Below are positions 1 through 12,726 of a DNA stretch of 64,000 nucleotides, one piece after another. This DNA comes from Morella rubra (lineage: Eukaryota > Streptophyta > Magnoliopsida > Fagales > Myricaceae). A program made the position numbers and the translations under genes. Position 1 is the first letter of the stretch. Every line of letters begins with the position of its first letter. The stretch is from contig CM025854.1 of assembly GCA_003952965.2 (NCBI GenBank), positions 28,159,364 to 28,223,363 of the forward strand, read 5' to 3'. The notes under the pieces were generated by a model. It had not been told where the DNA came from, did not search any database, and worked only from the letters and a program-made list of their open reading frames with translations.

Positions 1-317
1 TAAAAACATGACTTAAGCAAGGAATAGAGGCACCCATCGAGTGGGCACTCGAAGCCATACAAATAATCCACAGCAAACGCCAAAAAGATAGCAGGTCATA
101 TGCCCTTTAAGTCATCTATTGTTGAAAAACAAGATAGAAACATGATCTGTTGTCATCATTGCTCCAAAACAGTTGGCATCAATAATTTCATTGGTGGATA
201 AACAGTCATGTCTAGATTGAAAAGATCTCAAATTAAACGCTTAATGGATGTTCGTTTGAGCCAACGAAATGGATTTCATCTCATCTGCAAATCATTTGAT
301 TTAATTAGTGTGGGAAA

Positions 318-760
318 ACTTTTTTTTTCTTAACAATCATCTTGCAATTCATTGAAGAGGCATGCTCAAAGTAGCGGAATATCCATCATCCATTACAACA
401 GAAGGCATAGAATCAAGCCTAATAATTCCAGAGCAATTCTGGTTCACACACCAGTGGGCTAGAGTATGAGCAGCAGCATTGCCCTCCCTAGTTGTCCACA
501 CAAAGCTCCATTCATGGTGTATATCTAATAAAGTTCTAATGGTATCCACTTCACCAAAAATCTCCCAATCTGGTATCCGATCACGGTCTTGAACCTGGTT
601 CACCAATTCTAAACAATCTCCTTTAATAATCACCGGGACCCCATCAAAACAGTCAGCACTTAAGCCAGCTAAATGCGCTGCTCTCGCCTCCCCTTTTAGA
701 GGGTTGCACCCCAAAACTTTAAACGACCTAGAACTCATTTACCAAGCCACTCTCCAATTA
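318..760 (-). mobile_element. LINE remnant with RNase H-like domain, in the last visible AUG5 intron
   Basis: A 129-codon open frame (738-349) carries the C-terminal half of the RNase H-like domain common at the end of plant non-LTR retrotransposons: KGEARAAHLAGL, a Val-rich strand with IKGDCLELV, and the late motif REGNAAAHTLAHWC. It is followed in its own direction by a short 3' stretch and an A-rich tail (T-run at about 321-328 on the plus strand). The reverse transcriptase is absent, so this is a 5'-truncated copy. The strand matches the host gene. No target-site duplication was found. A domesticated exon is possible but nothing suggests it. Confidence 0.7.
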
Positions 761-1375
761 TGGCTTTTCTTCGTTTCTTTTTTTTTTCCTATTTTCCAGA
801 GGAAAAAGAAATAGCAAGGAATCGAAGGTCCAGCGGAAAAAATGATGGAGCTCCTTCTGATCAACTTACCTATGCATCCATACTAGCCAGTATAAATAAA
901 AAGTAAGTCCTAAATTCCTTGACGAAATTGACCTGTGGATCAGACTTGCACATAATCAAATATGGTAGCCAAATAATGTCAAATGTCACAATTTGTTTAT
1001 TGTACTTGTTTAGCAGGTTCTGCCTACGAAGAATTAAAACTACCTTGAACTCCTGTGTTTTGGAAGCAAATAAAGTTGGCGAGCCAAGTTGGTCACCTAA
1101 TTTAAATACTACAGTTGTGAGAGAATAAAAAACAGTACATAAGAAACATAAAAAGTCATAAGAATGTAGGTTTTATTTCCAAGAGTGAACCCCTCAACAT
1201 TTAAGCTTAGAGGAAAGATTTCTCTGAATGAAACCCATATTTATCGTCAATTGATCTATTCAACCCTTGCAGATATCATGTTCACGACCAAAAATTTGTA
1301 AAACAGCACTTTTGCAAGACACTGTGAGAGGTTTCCAGTCCTTTTGTGAGAGGCATTAATCGACCAGAGACTCAC

Positions 1376-4300
1376 CAGCAGGATATTGAAGTGCAGCAGA
1401 AACACGGCATATTGATGGAATTGCGGATAGATCCCTGGCACCAGCTTTTGCTGTCAACATAGCAGCATTCTTTTCGGCAGCAGCAACAGCTTCAGGTCCA
1501 GTGGATCCATTAGCACCCATCGCCTCCAGGAGTCCCTGAGCATAATTGATGAGCAAATTGGTGTCAACAGTTTATGGATGCAAGCTGTTACAGAAACTTT
1601 TCATGACCTCTAAATCATAAAACATGCAGTTCCAAACTTCGAAAGCATATTAGAAAGAAAGGCTTTCCCAGAGTATGGTGTCATGCGACATATGCCAAGA
1701 TCTATCTGATTTGTCATATAATCAAATAACATTAGACTGTGACATATAATCGACATAAAATCGGTTGTCAATGTATCAAATGATTGAGAGAATTGTATAT
1801 ATGTTATTTGAACCATGTAAAACTTCGTGTGGGACACACTAAAGGACCCCCACAAGAAGCAGGCAGCTTGCTGTATCGCGGAGAATAGTTCAGTCTAGGC
1901 TCAAACATCAGTTTCAGGAGCATATCCAATTCCAATTTTATTAGGTGTCACTCAATCCAAAATGAGGCCCAAGATTAAAGCTTTTAATTTAGTATTTAGC
2001 AGATCTGGGAGGTTCCAACAATAAATTCGTGTCAAGAAATATATCCCACATCGTTAAGGCATAGGCAATCTTCATAAGTTTATGCATTCATCGGGCCTCT
2101 TCACCTACGAGCTTAAACGACTGGATGCTCTACCATGGTCGAGTCTCTGACTTTGCGTGGAGGGAGGATGCTTGTGTCTGCATTAGAAAGCTTGATGAAC
2201 AATTTTAGCCCACTCAAAACAGCTTAAAATCTTTCAGGATTGCTAGTTTCCAACAGCCCAAAGATGCCACCTGTGAGGCAGGTTGAGCCCCTCAGGTTTT
2301 TTAATTGGTTCTGCTGGATTTCTTCCATTCTGTGGGGCCAGTATCTGATAGGCAGTGTTGAAGAATGAGGCCCACATAGGGTCAGTGTGAGCTTGGTTAT
2401 CAAGCTATACTAGTAGCACCTCTCAACCAACTATCTTAAGCTTTAAGGTTGGAGAAAGGTTCTACAGTCCGCATCTGCTTCTACAGATAAAAAGTGCAGC
2501 GTTTGATATTAATGTAGAATGAAACAGCATTAGCAAACACTGGAAGTAGGGCAGCATTTATTCCTGCCTTAACAGGCAGCACCTCTTGATACCTATTCTT
2601 TTCTTTAAAAGGCATTACATTATTATATATTAGCATGAATGTTAATCTGATGGTATAATAATAAACAGATATTTTTTTTTGATAAGTAAGATAAACTTTA
2701 TTTTAAACAATAATAATAAACAGATAATAGTATTCTTCAATCTCATGTCACTAATTGATTCTCAACAAAATCTAGCCCTCTTTATTTCATCAGATCAGAA
2801 AAAAAAAAAAAATTCTCTTAATAATAATTAAAAAAAAAAAAGTAGATCCTAGGAGCTAATTCAACTTTTGATGATTGTTAAACTTCCTCCTCTCAGAAGA
2901 ATGGAGCACAGGGTGAAGCCATAGATTCCAGACTAGTACAAGTAGGCACTCTAATCTCTGATTGGCAAAAAAATTGACAGAAGAAGTTAACTGAATTGAA
3001 CAATAACCTGTTCTATCAAAGTTTAACAAACCTGTGGTGTTGATGGAAGCATGTAGAGGCTATTATCAGGACTTCTAAAGAAAGCAGAAACTTCTTTATC
3101 AATAAGATCTTTTGAACTGTTTGAAATGTCCACAACGACAGTGCATGCTGGAATTATCGTGCTTGATGCATATTCCCTTGCAGCTAATGGCTGCTGATTC
3201 CAGAAGGCAGCGGCATCCTACAAGTGTAGTGAAATCACCTTCTTAATTATCTTTAACCCAAAAAAATAACAAACAATTGCTTTTGCTGCTCAACTTCAAG
3301 ATATACCAAAAAAAAAAAGGCCATAAATCCCAACTGCAACCAATATTCTACTTCTAGGACATAAATAAATTGCCAAAGAACTGAGCAATTTGGGCATTAA
3401 AAGCAGGAACTTTTTGTCTCTTCCTTCTCCTAGACCAAGTTCAAACTATAATTTACTGACAGACTCATCACCAAAGATGGTGCTATTCAGTGTGGCATTC
3501 CATTAATCATAAAGTTGACTTCAGACTAGCACTTATAGTCGCAGGACAAATCTTCTTTGACGGCCCTATTGAACAAAAGAAAAAAGATTCCTGCAAGTTT
3601 GTACTTTACACTGCTATTCAATGACAAAATTAAACTCTTAAATTTGCGTAAGACAACAAAGCATGTCCTAAGAATGCCTACACACAGAAAATCATAGTAG
3701 TTTTATGGGAAATGTGAAGTTGAGAAATCTTACCATGTTAACCTTTAGAAGAGCAGTATATATAGTTTCTAGTTCGGCTCTACGAGCATCAAACTCCTCA
3801 ATCTTCTTCCATTTCTTCTTCAAAGAATCTTCAGCTTCCTTCCTCTCCGCACATAATTTATTCAATCGTTGTATTTCAGCCATTAGTGTATTCAAGCTAG
3901 CCCTCAACCCAGCAACTTCTCGTTCCTTTGCCCATACCTCAAACTGCACAACAAACCACAAGAAAACAAAAAGAAAAAAAGGAATATAAAACACCAAGGG
4001 TTAGTTGACTACAATGAATTACTTTAAACAAAAAAAACAAAGACAAAAGTAGACAACCTCTAACTAAGGCAATGCTTCACCCCCATTATTCATAAATGGA
4101 AGCTGAAAACCCATAGGATTCAGAGACTTACCTCGAATTGCCTAAGACTGCCCACATTCTGTGATCCACCTCCAACACCAAGTGAGTGTGAGGAAACTAC
4201 ATCACTACTTCCATGCAAACGTTTTATAAGTTTTTGACTCAAGTCCCTAGCTTCAGCAGCTTTATTTAGTGCATCTTCAGTTGCCAAAAATTGTTGAACA

Positions 4301-7300
4301 TGAGCTTTCTGTGAACGCAAAAACATACCAGAAAGAATAAAACAACATCCCCAAAGACATCAAATGAGCAGGAAAAAAAGAGAGGAAAATTTGAGAGAGG
4401 GAGAGCAAAAAGAGAGCACTCAAAGTTGAATCAACGCATCCTTTTGGAAAATGTATGATGCAGGCTCTGAAACCAGCTTAAACCCATTTTTCATGACATG
4501 TACGAGCACTTTGATTTGGGATGGAGAAAAACAAAGGAGAAAGGGGAGAGAGAGCAACGAACTTGATAAGATAAGTCATAGATATACAACTACATTATGA
4601 TATGAGCAACATGTAGAAGACAAAAGTGGCGAGTCAAGGTCCAAAAGAGAGGAAAACAAAAAAGTTTCTGAATGAAAGGAACACTAAAGCCTCGATAAAT
4701 AGGTTATGAAGAAACCACCAAATCGAATAAAATTAAGAAATAACTTGGTGACCTGTCTTTCAAGAAGTTGATTTTGAGTTCCTCTATAAGGCATGTCTCC
4801 TCCGATCTTCCCATTACCGTAAAGCTGATAGTGTAATGGTGAGTTCACGTCAGGAGAAGAAACATCCATAACTGTATTGTTCTCATACTTGTACCTATTA
4901 AGTAATCAAAAGGTATTGGTCCATTAAAAGGTGTTTATGCATTAATTGGGAAACTGAAACTCAGCAAAAGATATTTAAAAAGTTTAACACCAGCAAAAGG
5001 CCTAGTTAATCTGAAGAGCCAAGGAAATAGAGGAAGCATTGACATCAGACAAAAGGGAACAAAAATTAAACAAGTCAAACAAAAGAATAAATCATGCAAT
5101 GTAAATCAAACTGTGGAAAAAAGAGGTATGAAATGTTATGGTGCTAGATATACAAGGATCTACATAGTATGTCATCAGAAAACCAAAACAGCCCCTCATG
5201 CAGGGGCATTATCTGGTAAAGATCTTTTGACCTGGCTCCAACCCTTCGCCATTAGATGTGACATGAGTGCTTAGCAGACACAAGAGAAAGATGGAACCTC
5301 ACGAAGGAACGACATTTCTTGAACCGAAACCATTAATTCACAACTCAGTAAGCTAATTTAAAAGCCCGGAATGACAAAAATACATTAGGCTCAATCAAGG
5401 TTAAGATCTGTATTACAATTGGCATTAAACCTGGCTCATGAAAGCAAGTATCATATTACCCTCTTCAATATAAACTTCCGGAAACAACGACTACAAACGC
5501 AACTGATGAGAAGTCCTTTAGCAAAGAATAGATGCAACAGCCACACCGTTGGATTAGCCTCCAAAGTGATTGGGATGGCAAGAAGAAAAACCCTATTTAT
5601 GCCAAAATGGGAACTACTAACTCTTGAGAAGGTTAAAAAAAAGCACGGAACCAATAAAGCTAATGCAACTCAATTTCCAGTACCTATTTACAGAAAGAAA
5701 TTCTACATCCAAAAAAGGACCTCTAAAAGTAATGAGAATACTTCAAAGAGCCTTGAGCTGACATAGCTACCAAAGTAATAACTTTTGAAACATCCCCAGA
5801 TACAAAAAAATCCCCACTCTTAAAGCTCTATTCGCGTCAATATACAACTCCTCCACCTCTCCTCTAGTAGCCTAACTCTCTTTTTTTTCTTTTTCTTTTT
5901 TCGATAAGTAAGCTCATCTCATTAAAAAGAAAATAAAAAGGTGGAAGTACAGTACAAAGGTTGTACTAAATACAATTAAAACATACAAGCAAAAAAGCTA
6001 ATAAAATCCTGATAATCAAGAAAAGGACCCCCCCCACATGGCATTAACCCATAAAACAAGAAATGCGTAAAAACACCCTGTAAACGTTCCCCAACGAAGC
6101 AAATCCTCAAAACAACGACTATTACGTTCTCTCCAAAGACACCACCAAATGCAAGATGGAATCATGTTCCAAATTGCCTTAGCCAACGGATCCACAAACT
6201 TCCTTCCCCAACCTATCAACACATCAACCACCCTCTCCGGCATGACCCAATGAAGATTTGTGATGACAAAAACATGCCCCCAAAGGCCTCTAGCCATGAA
6301 CAATGCAGTAAAATATGATTAACAGATTCACCATCCCTCTTACATAAATAACATCAATCAATGACACAAACTCCCCTTCTCCGAAGATTATCAATAGTTA
6401 AAATCCGACCATGCGTGGCCTCCCACACAAAGGAGACACGCATAGGAACTTTGGTCTTCCAAACTTCATGCCAAGGGAAATATTCTGAAGTTCCAGAAGC
6501 AAAAAAGCCATAGAAATTTTTAACGGAGAAAACTCCATCTTTAGATCCCGTCCAAATCAGCTTGTCTTCAATTTCCCTATGAACCACCTTAGCATAAATA
6601 GTGGAATAAAAAGCTGTAAATTCCGCCATTTCTCAATCATTCGTGGGTCTTGTAAATTGAACATTCCAAACAAAGGAATTGGGACCAACCGACATAGAGC
6701 TCGCAACCATCCCATCCTTACTTCGAGCCAATGAGAAGACACCAGGAAACAAACAACAAAGAGGACGATCGCTACACCAGCAATCATGCCAAAAACGAAC
6801 TCTTTGCCCGTTACTTGCCATAAACCGTATATGTACTGTAAAGGACTCCCACCCCTTTCTTATATGCAACAGTTTGGAATGTTCAGTTTTCTAGAACCGC
6901 CAATGATTGGGAGTTGGATGACTTCGCGGCTTTTTACTCTTTGCTATATGGGCAGATTGTTAGGAGAGGGGAGGTTGATAAGATGAGGTGGCAGGATTCC
7001 AAAATCGGTGTCTTTTCGGTCAAACCAATGCACAGACTTTTCGAGTGATATTGATTTGGGCTTCCCTTGGCGTCAGTGCTAAAAGACTTTGGCTCCCTCT
7101 AGAGTTTCTTTTTTCGGTTTGGGAGGCTGCTCATGGGAGAGTTTCGACTATCATCAACTTAAGGAGGAGGGGCCTTTACTTGACTGATTGGTGCTTTTTG
7201 TGTAAATGCGAGGGGGAGTCTGTGGATCATCTTTTTCTGCATTGCTCAGTGGCTAGAGGGTTGTGGTCGTATTTGTTTAGCATTATGAACCTTTCTTGGG

Positions 7301-9887
7301 TTATGCCTAGGAGGGTGATCGAGGTGTTGAGGTGCTGGAAAAAGAAGTTCGACAACCCCATTGCTTTGGCAGTGTGGAGAATGATTCCTCTTTCTGTTTG
7401 GTGGATTTTGTGGAGAGAGAGGAACAACAGATGCTTTGAAGATTCTGAGCGGTCTTTGGATGGTTTAAGAGGTCTTGTTTTGTAGTCGTTTTTCTTTGGG
7501 CTAATGCGGTGTTGGGTTTTCCCTTTTCAGGATTTCCGGATTTTCTTAGCTTTCTAGTTTGTTTGTGTTAGGGGTCTTCAGTATAGTCTCTTGTATTGTT
7601 GTCTCCGTTGCTTTGTGTTCTTTGTTTTTTCTTTTTAATAAGATTGTCTTACTTATCAAAAAATAAAAATAAACTCACTCCAAAAGAACCACGAGATGGC
7701 AAAGTAATCCAATCTCCCACCATTGACCCAAACTTCGCCGTAATAATATTCCTCCACAAACTATCCCTTTCAGTAGCAAAATGCCCTAACAACGCCTTGT
7801 TAAACACCGACAATCTCCTAAGACCCAAACCACCAAAAGAAAGAGACCCTAGCCTAACTCTCTTATCTAATAGCTTAAACTATGCTACACAGATCAATGT
7901 CCAAGAATGATTAATAAGAGCAATAACAGGAGCAATTTGAAGTCCAGTATCAAAATCCTTTAGTATCCAACTCAAACTTCATATGTAGAGTGCATAGTTG
8001 CTCTCAAGACCTGCTCAAAGCTTGCTGTAAAAATTCGTAATGTATGGTACAATATAAGATCTCCAATGCAGGACCACTTAAGCTTGGTCATCTATCTAAA
8101 ATTGAAACAGGTAAGCAACTTCTCTCAAACAAGTTTTCTTAATGAGTGACCCAATGAATTTATCTTTAAGAACTAGCTTCAAACATTGACAAAGTAGAAC
8201 AAAGAGGCCGGAGAGTTGTACATGCACAAATAGAAAACAACAAATATGTAGTGCCATACCTTAAGGTTTCTGCGTCAGCTCTAACATCAATTTTCTCAAT
8301 TTCTCTAGAAACCAGAATTTTCAGCCGTAAAGTGTATGCAGTAATTGCCTGAAGCAACTGAGAAGGACTCTTCAAGCAATTTGCAACAACAGTTCTAACC
8401 TCATCAGGTATTTCACCATCAAAATCAAAGCCTAACTTGGCTGCTTCTAATTGAGGATTTAAATGAATACCACTTCCTTCGTAAGCAGGAAAAGAATTGC
8501 GTATTTTTTCAATCATATGTGCTGCAAGAGATTCACATGCCTTTCTGATACTTCTTTCCCGATTCGTTTCAATAAGAATCACATCATCTGCAGATTTACT
8601 GCCCTTAACGGTTGAATAAACGGCTTCCTTCTCACTGTTTGCACTAAAGCTGCTAATCACTTCGTCTGAAGCATCAACACTTGACCTTTGAGCATCCCTT
8701 GCTTGATTAACATGGTAATGAAGACGTTTGTGATATTCTGTAAATATTTTGCCTGCTTCATCACACTGTTGGTCATAGGCCTTCAACATCACCTCCTTGT
8801 GCCTGTACCAGTGTAAGCACGTATAAGCTCTATCCACACTGGTAAATCAAAATACATACCAGTCTTGTCATAGTATCAACCCTTGAAAAAAGAACCATTC
8901 ACGAAGAAATTACATGAGTTGTATGGAAAAATGCGGTCCACCTAACTCGAATTTAAATAAACATAAGCAGTTCGATACCAATTGTATTTTTGAACCTGAA
9001 TCCATCTAATTATCTAAGTTCCAATGCATAAATAGGAATGAGCAAAAAGATGCTGGCTCGTCTACAAAATCCATTAAATCTGGTATCCTGATAATGAGTG
9101 TCCTTTTGTGAATAAACTGAACACTTTCTGCCATCTAAGTTTTCGTCTTCAAAGCATGCAATCAGTACTAGATAAGCTTCGCAATGTATACAACTCGTTC
9201 AATATAAAGAACAAGTACACGACAAATTTTCCTCAACTCTATCCACATCAAAACACCACTTCCTAATTTCGTTCCTCTATTATCTCGAGAACGAAAAAAC
9301 ACCATGAATCACAAAAAACCCAAGAAACAGATTGAGAAGCAAACAATGCCATCGGTTCCGGAGTGACTGAACCTGTAATTCGCACGTTCGTCGAGCATCC
9401 TCTTACGCTCAGCCTCCTCCCTCGAAACCTCAAGCATCTTGGCCCTCAAATCCTTCCTCTGCCTCCTCACTATATTCCGCAACCTCTCCACCTCCTTCGC
9501 CGCCGATTCCCTCTCTTGCAGCGCCGCCTCCCTAGTCTCCGCCACACCCAATCCCTCCTCCACGACCACCTTCTCCTTCCTCCTCCCTCTACTCCTGCCC
9601 TCCTCTTTACCACCGCCACCGCCACTATCACCACCGCTACTACCGCCTCCGCCACCGTGAACCGTAATGTTCCTCCGAATGTTCTCCACCGTCTTCTCCG
9701 ACTTCACGCGGGTTATCAAGAAATTCCAGACCGGGATCATGTTCCCGCGGCAAATCTTGCGGAGCGAGTCAATCGACGGCAACTGAGACTTGGCACTCGA
9801 CGCGCTGTAAGGACCCAAGGGCCGGTACCCCATTTCCTTCTGCAGCCACTCCAGCATGGCCTCCGGTTGGGCCGCCGAGCTCTGCAT
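1376..9887 (-). CDS. AUG5: AUGMIN complex subunit 5, 3'-partial (continues past left edge)
   Basis: Plant counterpart of HAUS5, a subunit of the augmin complex that brings gamma-tubulin to existing microtubules in the spindle, phragmoplast and cortical array. Seven exons were read on the minus strand: 9887-9373, 8802-8260, 4894-4753, 4308-4132, 3943-3734, 3217-3032 and 1535-1376, together 1933 nt or about 644 residues, with GT-AG junctions that keep the frame. The start is the ATG at 9887, giving [21 protein letters not shown] Gly/Ser-rich stretch lies near residues 78-95, followed by charged coiled-coil-like segments. Family signatures include [42 protein letters not shown] and [11 protein letters not shown]. 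Arabidopsis AUG5 is about 796 residues from memory, so roughly 150 C-terminal residues are missing here: the exon ending at 1376 is followed by GTGAGT and no later exon was found down to position 1. Introns 2 and 6 hold LINE insertions. Confidence 0.95.
2655..2726 (-). mobile_element. Micro-insertion: 38 bp LINE tail with 17 bp target duplication
   Basis: The sequence ATAATAATAAACAGATA occurs at 2655-2671 and again, identical, at 2710-2726. Between them lie 38 bp (2672-2709) that read on the minus strand as a short AT-rich segment ending CTTACTTATC followed by A9. The same terminus ends the two larger LINEs at 5883-7849. This is therefore the last few bases of a LINE, integrated with an ordinary target-site duplication inside AUG5 intron 6 (3031-1536). 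Confidence 0.8.
5868..7864 (-). mobile_element. 5'-truncated LINE in AUG5 intron 2, with 15 bp TSD
   Basis: A 15 bp target-site duplication, TAGCCTAACTCTCTT, lies at 5868-5882 and 7850-7864. The insert (5883-7849, 1967 bp) is on the minus strand, its poly(A) tail being the T-rich run at 5883-5901. From its 5' end it encodes the end of the reverse transcriptase region ([17 protein letters not shown], near 7845-7795). It is then interrupted by an inverted second LINE and resumes from about 6866 with SIRKGWESF-like and [18 protein letters not shown] motifs, followed by the zinc-binding RT-terminal domain down to about 6016. The frame is broken in several places. It sits in the 3.4 kb intron between AUG5 exons 2 and 3, in the same orientation as the host gene. 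Confidence 0.85.
6866..7674 (+). mobile_element. Second LINE 3' fragment nested inverted inside the first
   Basis: On the plus strand the segment starts at [17 protein letters not shown] and continues through [15 protein letters not shown], then after a frame break through [19 protein letters not shown]. The cysteine cluster [18 protein letters not shown] follows, ending in [11 protein letters not shown] (frame 6988-7485). This is the zinc-binding reverse transcriptase C-terminal domain. It ends with CTTACTTATC and an A-rich tail at about 7650-7674. The outer element encodes the same domain with different sequence (for example [11 protein letters not shown]), so the inner copy is a separate, later insertion rather than a twin-priming inversion. 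No target-site duplication was found around it. Confidence 0.8.
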
Positions 9888-11019
9888 TTTAGGGAGGGAA
9901 AAACAAACAACAACCTAGGGTTCCACCGAATTGGGGAAGAGAGGTCTATAAGCTCCGCATTGCGCAAAAATTAGCGTTTCGGAATTTGGAAACTATCCAA
10001 ATCTGAAAATGTGACAAACTGGATATATGGAAAGGGCAGAAAACGATAGAGACAGCGGGAGGGAGTGGAGTGGCCGGCGAAGGAAGTTGGGGATGGAAGG
10101 AACTGTAAAACGAACTGTACAGTGTACAACTTGCAACAACGTGCCCAATTCCTACCGTATGTTAATTATTCAAGGTGTGTATGTCCGTTAAAAAGCTCAA
10201 ATCGGTGGTTCCGCACCGCTTATATGGATCCATTTAATTAAGACAGTATACTACTACTAAAGTAGTACCAGTCTATTTGTTTGTAAAATTTACAGTATTA
10301 AATTTGGTTAAAAAATAAAAAATAAAAAAAAATTTAATATTTATTATAATAAAAAGTAATAATTTAATAAAAAAAGAAAGATTATATTATAATTTTTTAT
10401 TACGTTAAAATTTTAAAAAATATAAAATTTTTATTTACATACAGACCTGAGTCTAACTCTCATTAGCCATGTCTCCGTAGCCGGGTTCATGAATCGACAG
10501 CTAAAGCTTCACCATGAGAAATATAAATAATGAGGACAGAAATATCATCTAAACCGCGTCTCGAAAGCTACAGATAACTTACAAAGCATCTTCCATAGCA
10601 CAGTCATTTAGATTTTTCGGTCAAATAGAGGGGTAGATTTACTTTTCTTCAACACGTACATATATATCATACCATTTTCCTTTCCTAAAATAAACATATA
10701 CTTTTTTATGTTAGGGAATAAATTAAAGTTTAAAATTTTATATTAACCATTTGGTTTTAGTTTTATTACCCAAATTATGATCTCATGGCGTATGAAATTC
10801 CAACAGCCACGCTGCAAATCATATAAGTTAATCTATGTTAACATTATATAATTAATTTTCTGTGACAAATTGAAATTATTGTATTATGGTTCTTTTGAAA
10901 TCAAAGCATGCAATAATTAGTGCTCCTTTCCTAAACTGTAGAGCTCACGATTCATGGAAGACAATTATGTTTATAAAAAATTACAATTCAATGTCGTGAG
11001 ATTCATGATGAAGGATCCC

Positions 11020-11021
<2 letters not shown>

Positions 11022-11060
<39 letters not shown>
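11022..11060. repeat. (TA)n microsatellite
   Basis: About 19 uninterrupted TA units. Likely polymorphic in length; no other role is visible. Confidence 0.95.
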
Positions 11061-11065
<5 letters not shown>

Positions 11066-11925
11066 TTGTATTATATAATTCGAGTGGAACCATCATTACC
11101 CATCAAACAGTATTTGATTTTTATCTAATTTAAAATACTTAAAAATAGAAGTTTTTATATTTTATGTTCTTGTAATGCTTTTTCTTGTCCATTAATACTT
11201 TATTTCTTTTTTAAAACAAAAGAATTTTCACTTAGATACAATTTGTTTTTAACGATAAAATTATACGGCACCCCAATATACTAGGATCAGATTGATCTGG
11301 TCTAATTTGAATATCCATACTATAAGTCTATTCCAACAACAATTCGCATAGCATGATTAAAAAAAAAAGAAAAAGAAAAAAGAACAACATTGATAATGAT
11401 GTCATAATATATTTTTCTGCTTCAAATAGGTGTTATGTTCAACAATAATACTAACCATTTGTAAAAGGTCTTCTGCATACAAAAAATGCCTTTACTTATA
11501 TGTACAAATACGTATATATTTCATTTTGTAAGATTTGATACAACGAGATCTTAATTCATTACTTATGTTTTCTAATTATAATATAAAAATACATAAATCT
11601 GCTCACTCAGTATTGATTTTTTGTTAAGAAAAAATTTCAACTTAAAAAAAATTAAAAAGTCAAAATTTTTATAATCAAACATCAAAATTTTAAAATTTTA
11701 CACAAATATTTTTCACACCAACTTCAATATATATATTTTTTCATAATAAAGAACTACATCAAATATTCTTCTTCCGCACTTTTTAACAAACTCCAATAAA
11801 TTTAATCAATATACTCTCTCCTTATTTGTTAACAAACTTCAATAAAAATCATTTTAAAATTAAATATTATTGAACTTTTTCACCAAATTTTTACTAATCT
11901 TCATTAAAAAGTCAAATCTCTAGTT

Positions 11926-12492
11926 TTTTTTTTTTGCGAAATTGCATCCACTGTTCTTGAGGTATTCGAAAGTTGCAATTGAGTCATGAGGTAACAAATT
12001 AGCCATTTAGCTCCATGAGGTAATGATTTCAAAAAAAAGAGACAATCTACTTCCTTTCTTTCTGTTAACCGTAAATATTGACATGTGGGGATTCTACTGA
12101 GTTTGAGATTTTGGGAAGGATGTGGGAGGTGTTGACAGGATGGGTAGGGAGAAAATTTAGGTGTTGTTTTTTGTATTTTTGTGTGTTTGTAAGCTTGGTT
12201 GATGGAGCAATGACATGGCGTAAGTGGCTAACTGAGTCAGTGTTGAAGTGGCATTTATGGGCTAACACGTTTAAATTTGACATGTAGCTCAATTTGATTG
12301 GATTGACGTAACATTAATTTAACACGTCAGCATTTATCGTTAACGGAAGAGGACGAAGATCGATAGAGGAGTCTATTTTTCTCAAAATCATTAGTTCATG
12401 GAGCTAAAATGGTTAATTTGTTATTTCGGAAACTCAATTGTAACTTTCAAATACTTTGGTAGGTACAATTTTTGCTTTTTTTTAAAAAAAAA
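11926..12492. mobile_element. Non-autonomous DNA element with long imperfect terminal inverted repeats
   Basis: The left end (about 11936-12085) and the reverse complement of the right end (about 12475-12330) match imperfectly for some 150 bp. Shared segments include GTTGCAATTGAGT versus GTTACAATTGAGT, TAACAAATTAGCC versus TAACAAATTAACC, and TTAGCTCCATGA in both arms. The centre has no transposase. Long arms suggest a Mutator-like MITE. The outer ends run into poly(T) and poly(A), so the target-site duplication cannot be defined. Confidence 0.65.
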
Positions 12493-12726
12493 CCTTAGAA
12501 TTCTTAAAATTTGTACTTACTAAACATTACTTTAATATGATTCGTGAGTGTATTCTTTTGTTTTTTTGTGGAGCGGAGAGGAAATTATACTAATTTAATT
12601 GGCGTATGTTAATAAGAGGTAGATTGTTAAACGTATCTTTAGAGAAGTAATATGCGACTCAGAAACATTTTAAATAGTACAATATGTATAATATAGAATG
12701 ACATTTATTAATTCCTTAAAGTTGGA

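Larger units (their letters stand above)
9888..12726. other. Divergent intergenic region between AUG5 and the RING gene
   Basis: This holds the 5' flank of AUG5 (minus, roughly 9888-10150) and, far away, that of the RING gene (plus). Most of it is AT-rich, with a (TA)n microsatellite and a long-inverted-repeat element listed separately. Apart from those I see no coding potential: the open frames at 12065-12292 lie inside the inverted-repeat element and match nothing I know. Confidence 0.6.

Noticed and set aside
1256-1441. Frame that might extend AUG5 beyond exon 7
   Set aside because: The GTGAGT donor at 1375 ends the exon in phase; the sequence beyond does not resemble the AUG5 C-terminus.
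5419-5766. 115-codon plus-strand frame
   Set aside because: It lies in AUG5 intron 2, has no recognisable domain, and has no splice or promoter context.
9363-9974. 203-codon plus-strand frame overlapping AUG5 exon 1
   Set aside because: It is the antisense shadow of a GC-rich coding exon, with low-complexity Leu/Pro/Arg composition and no domain.
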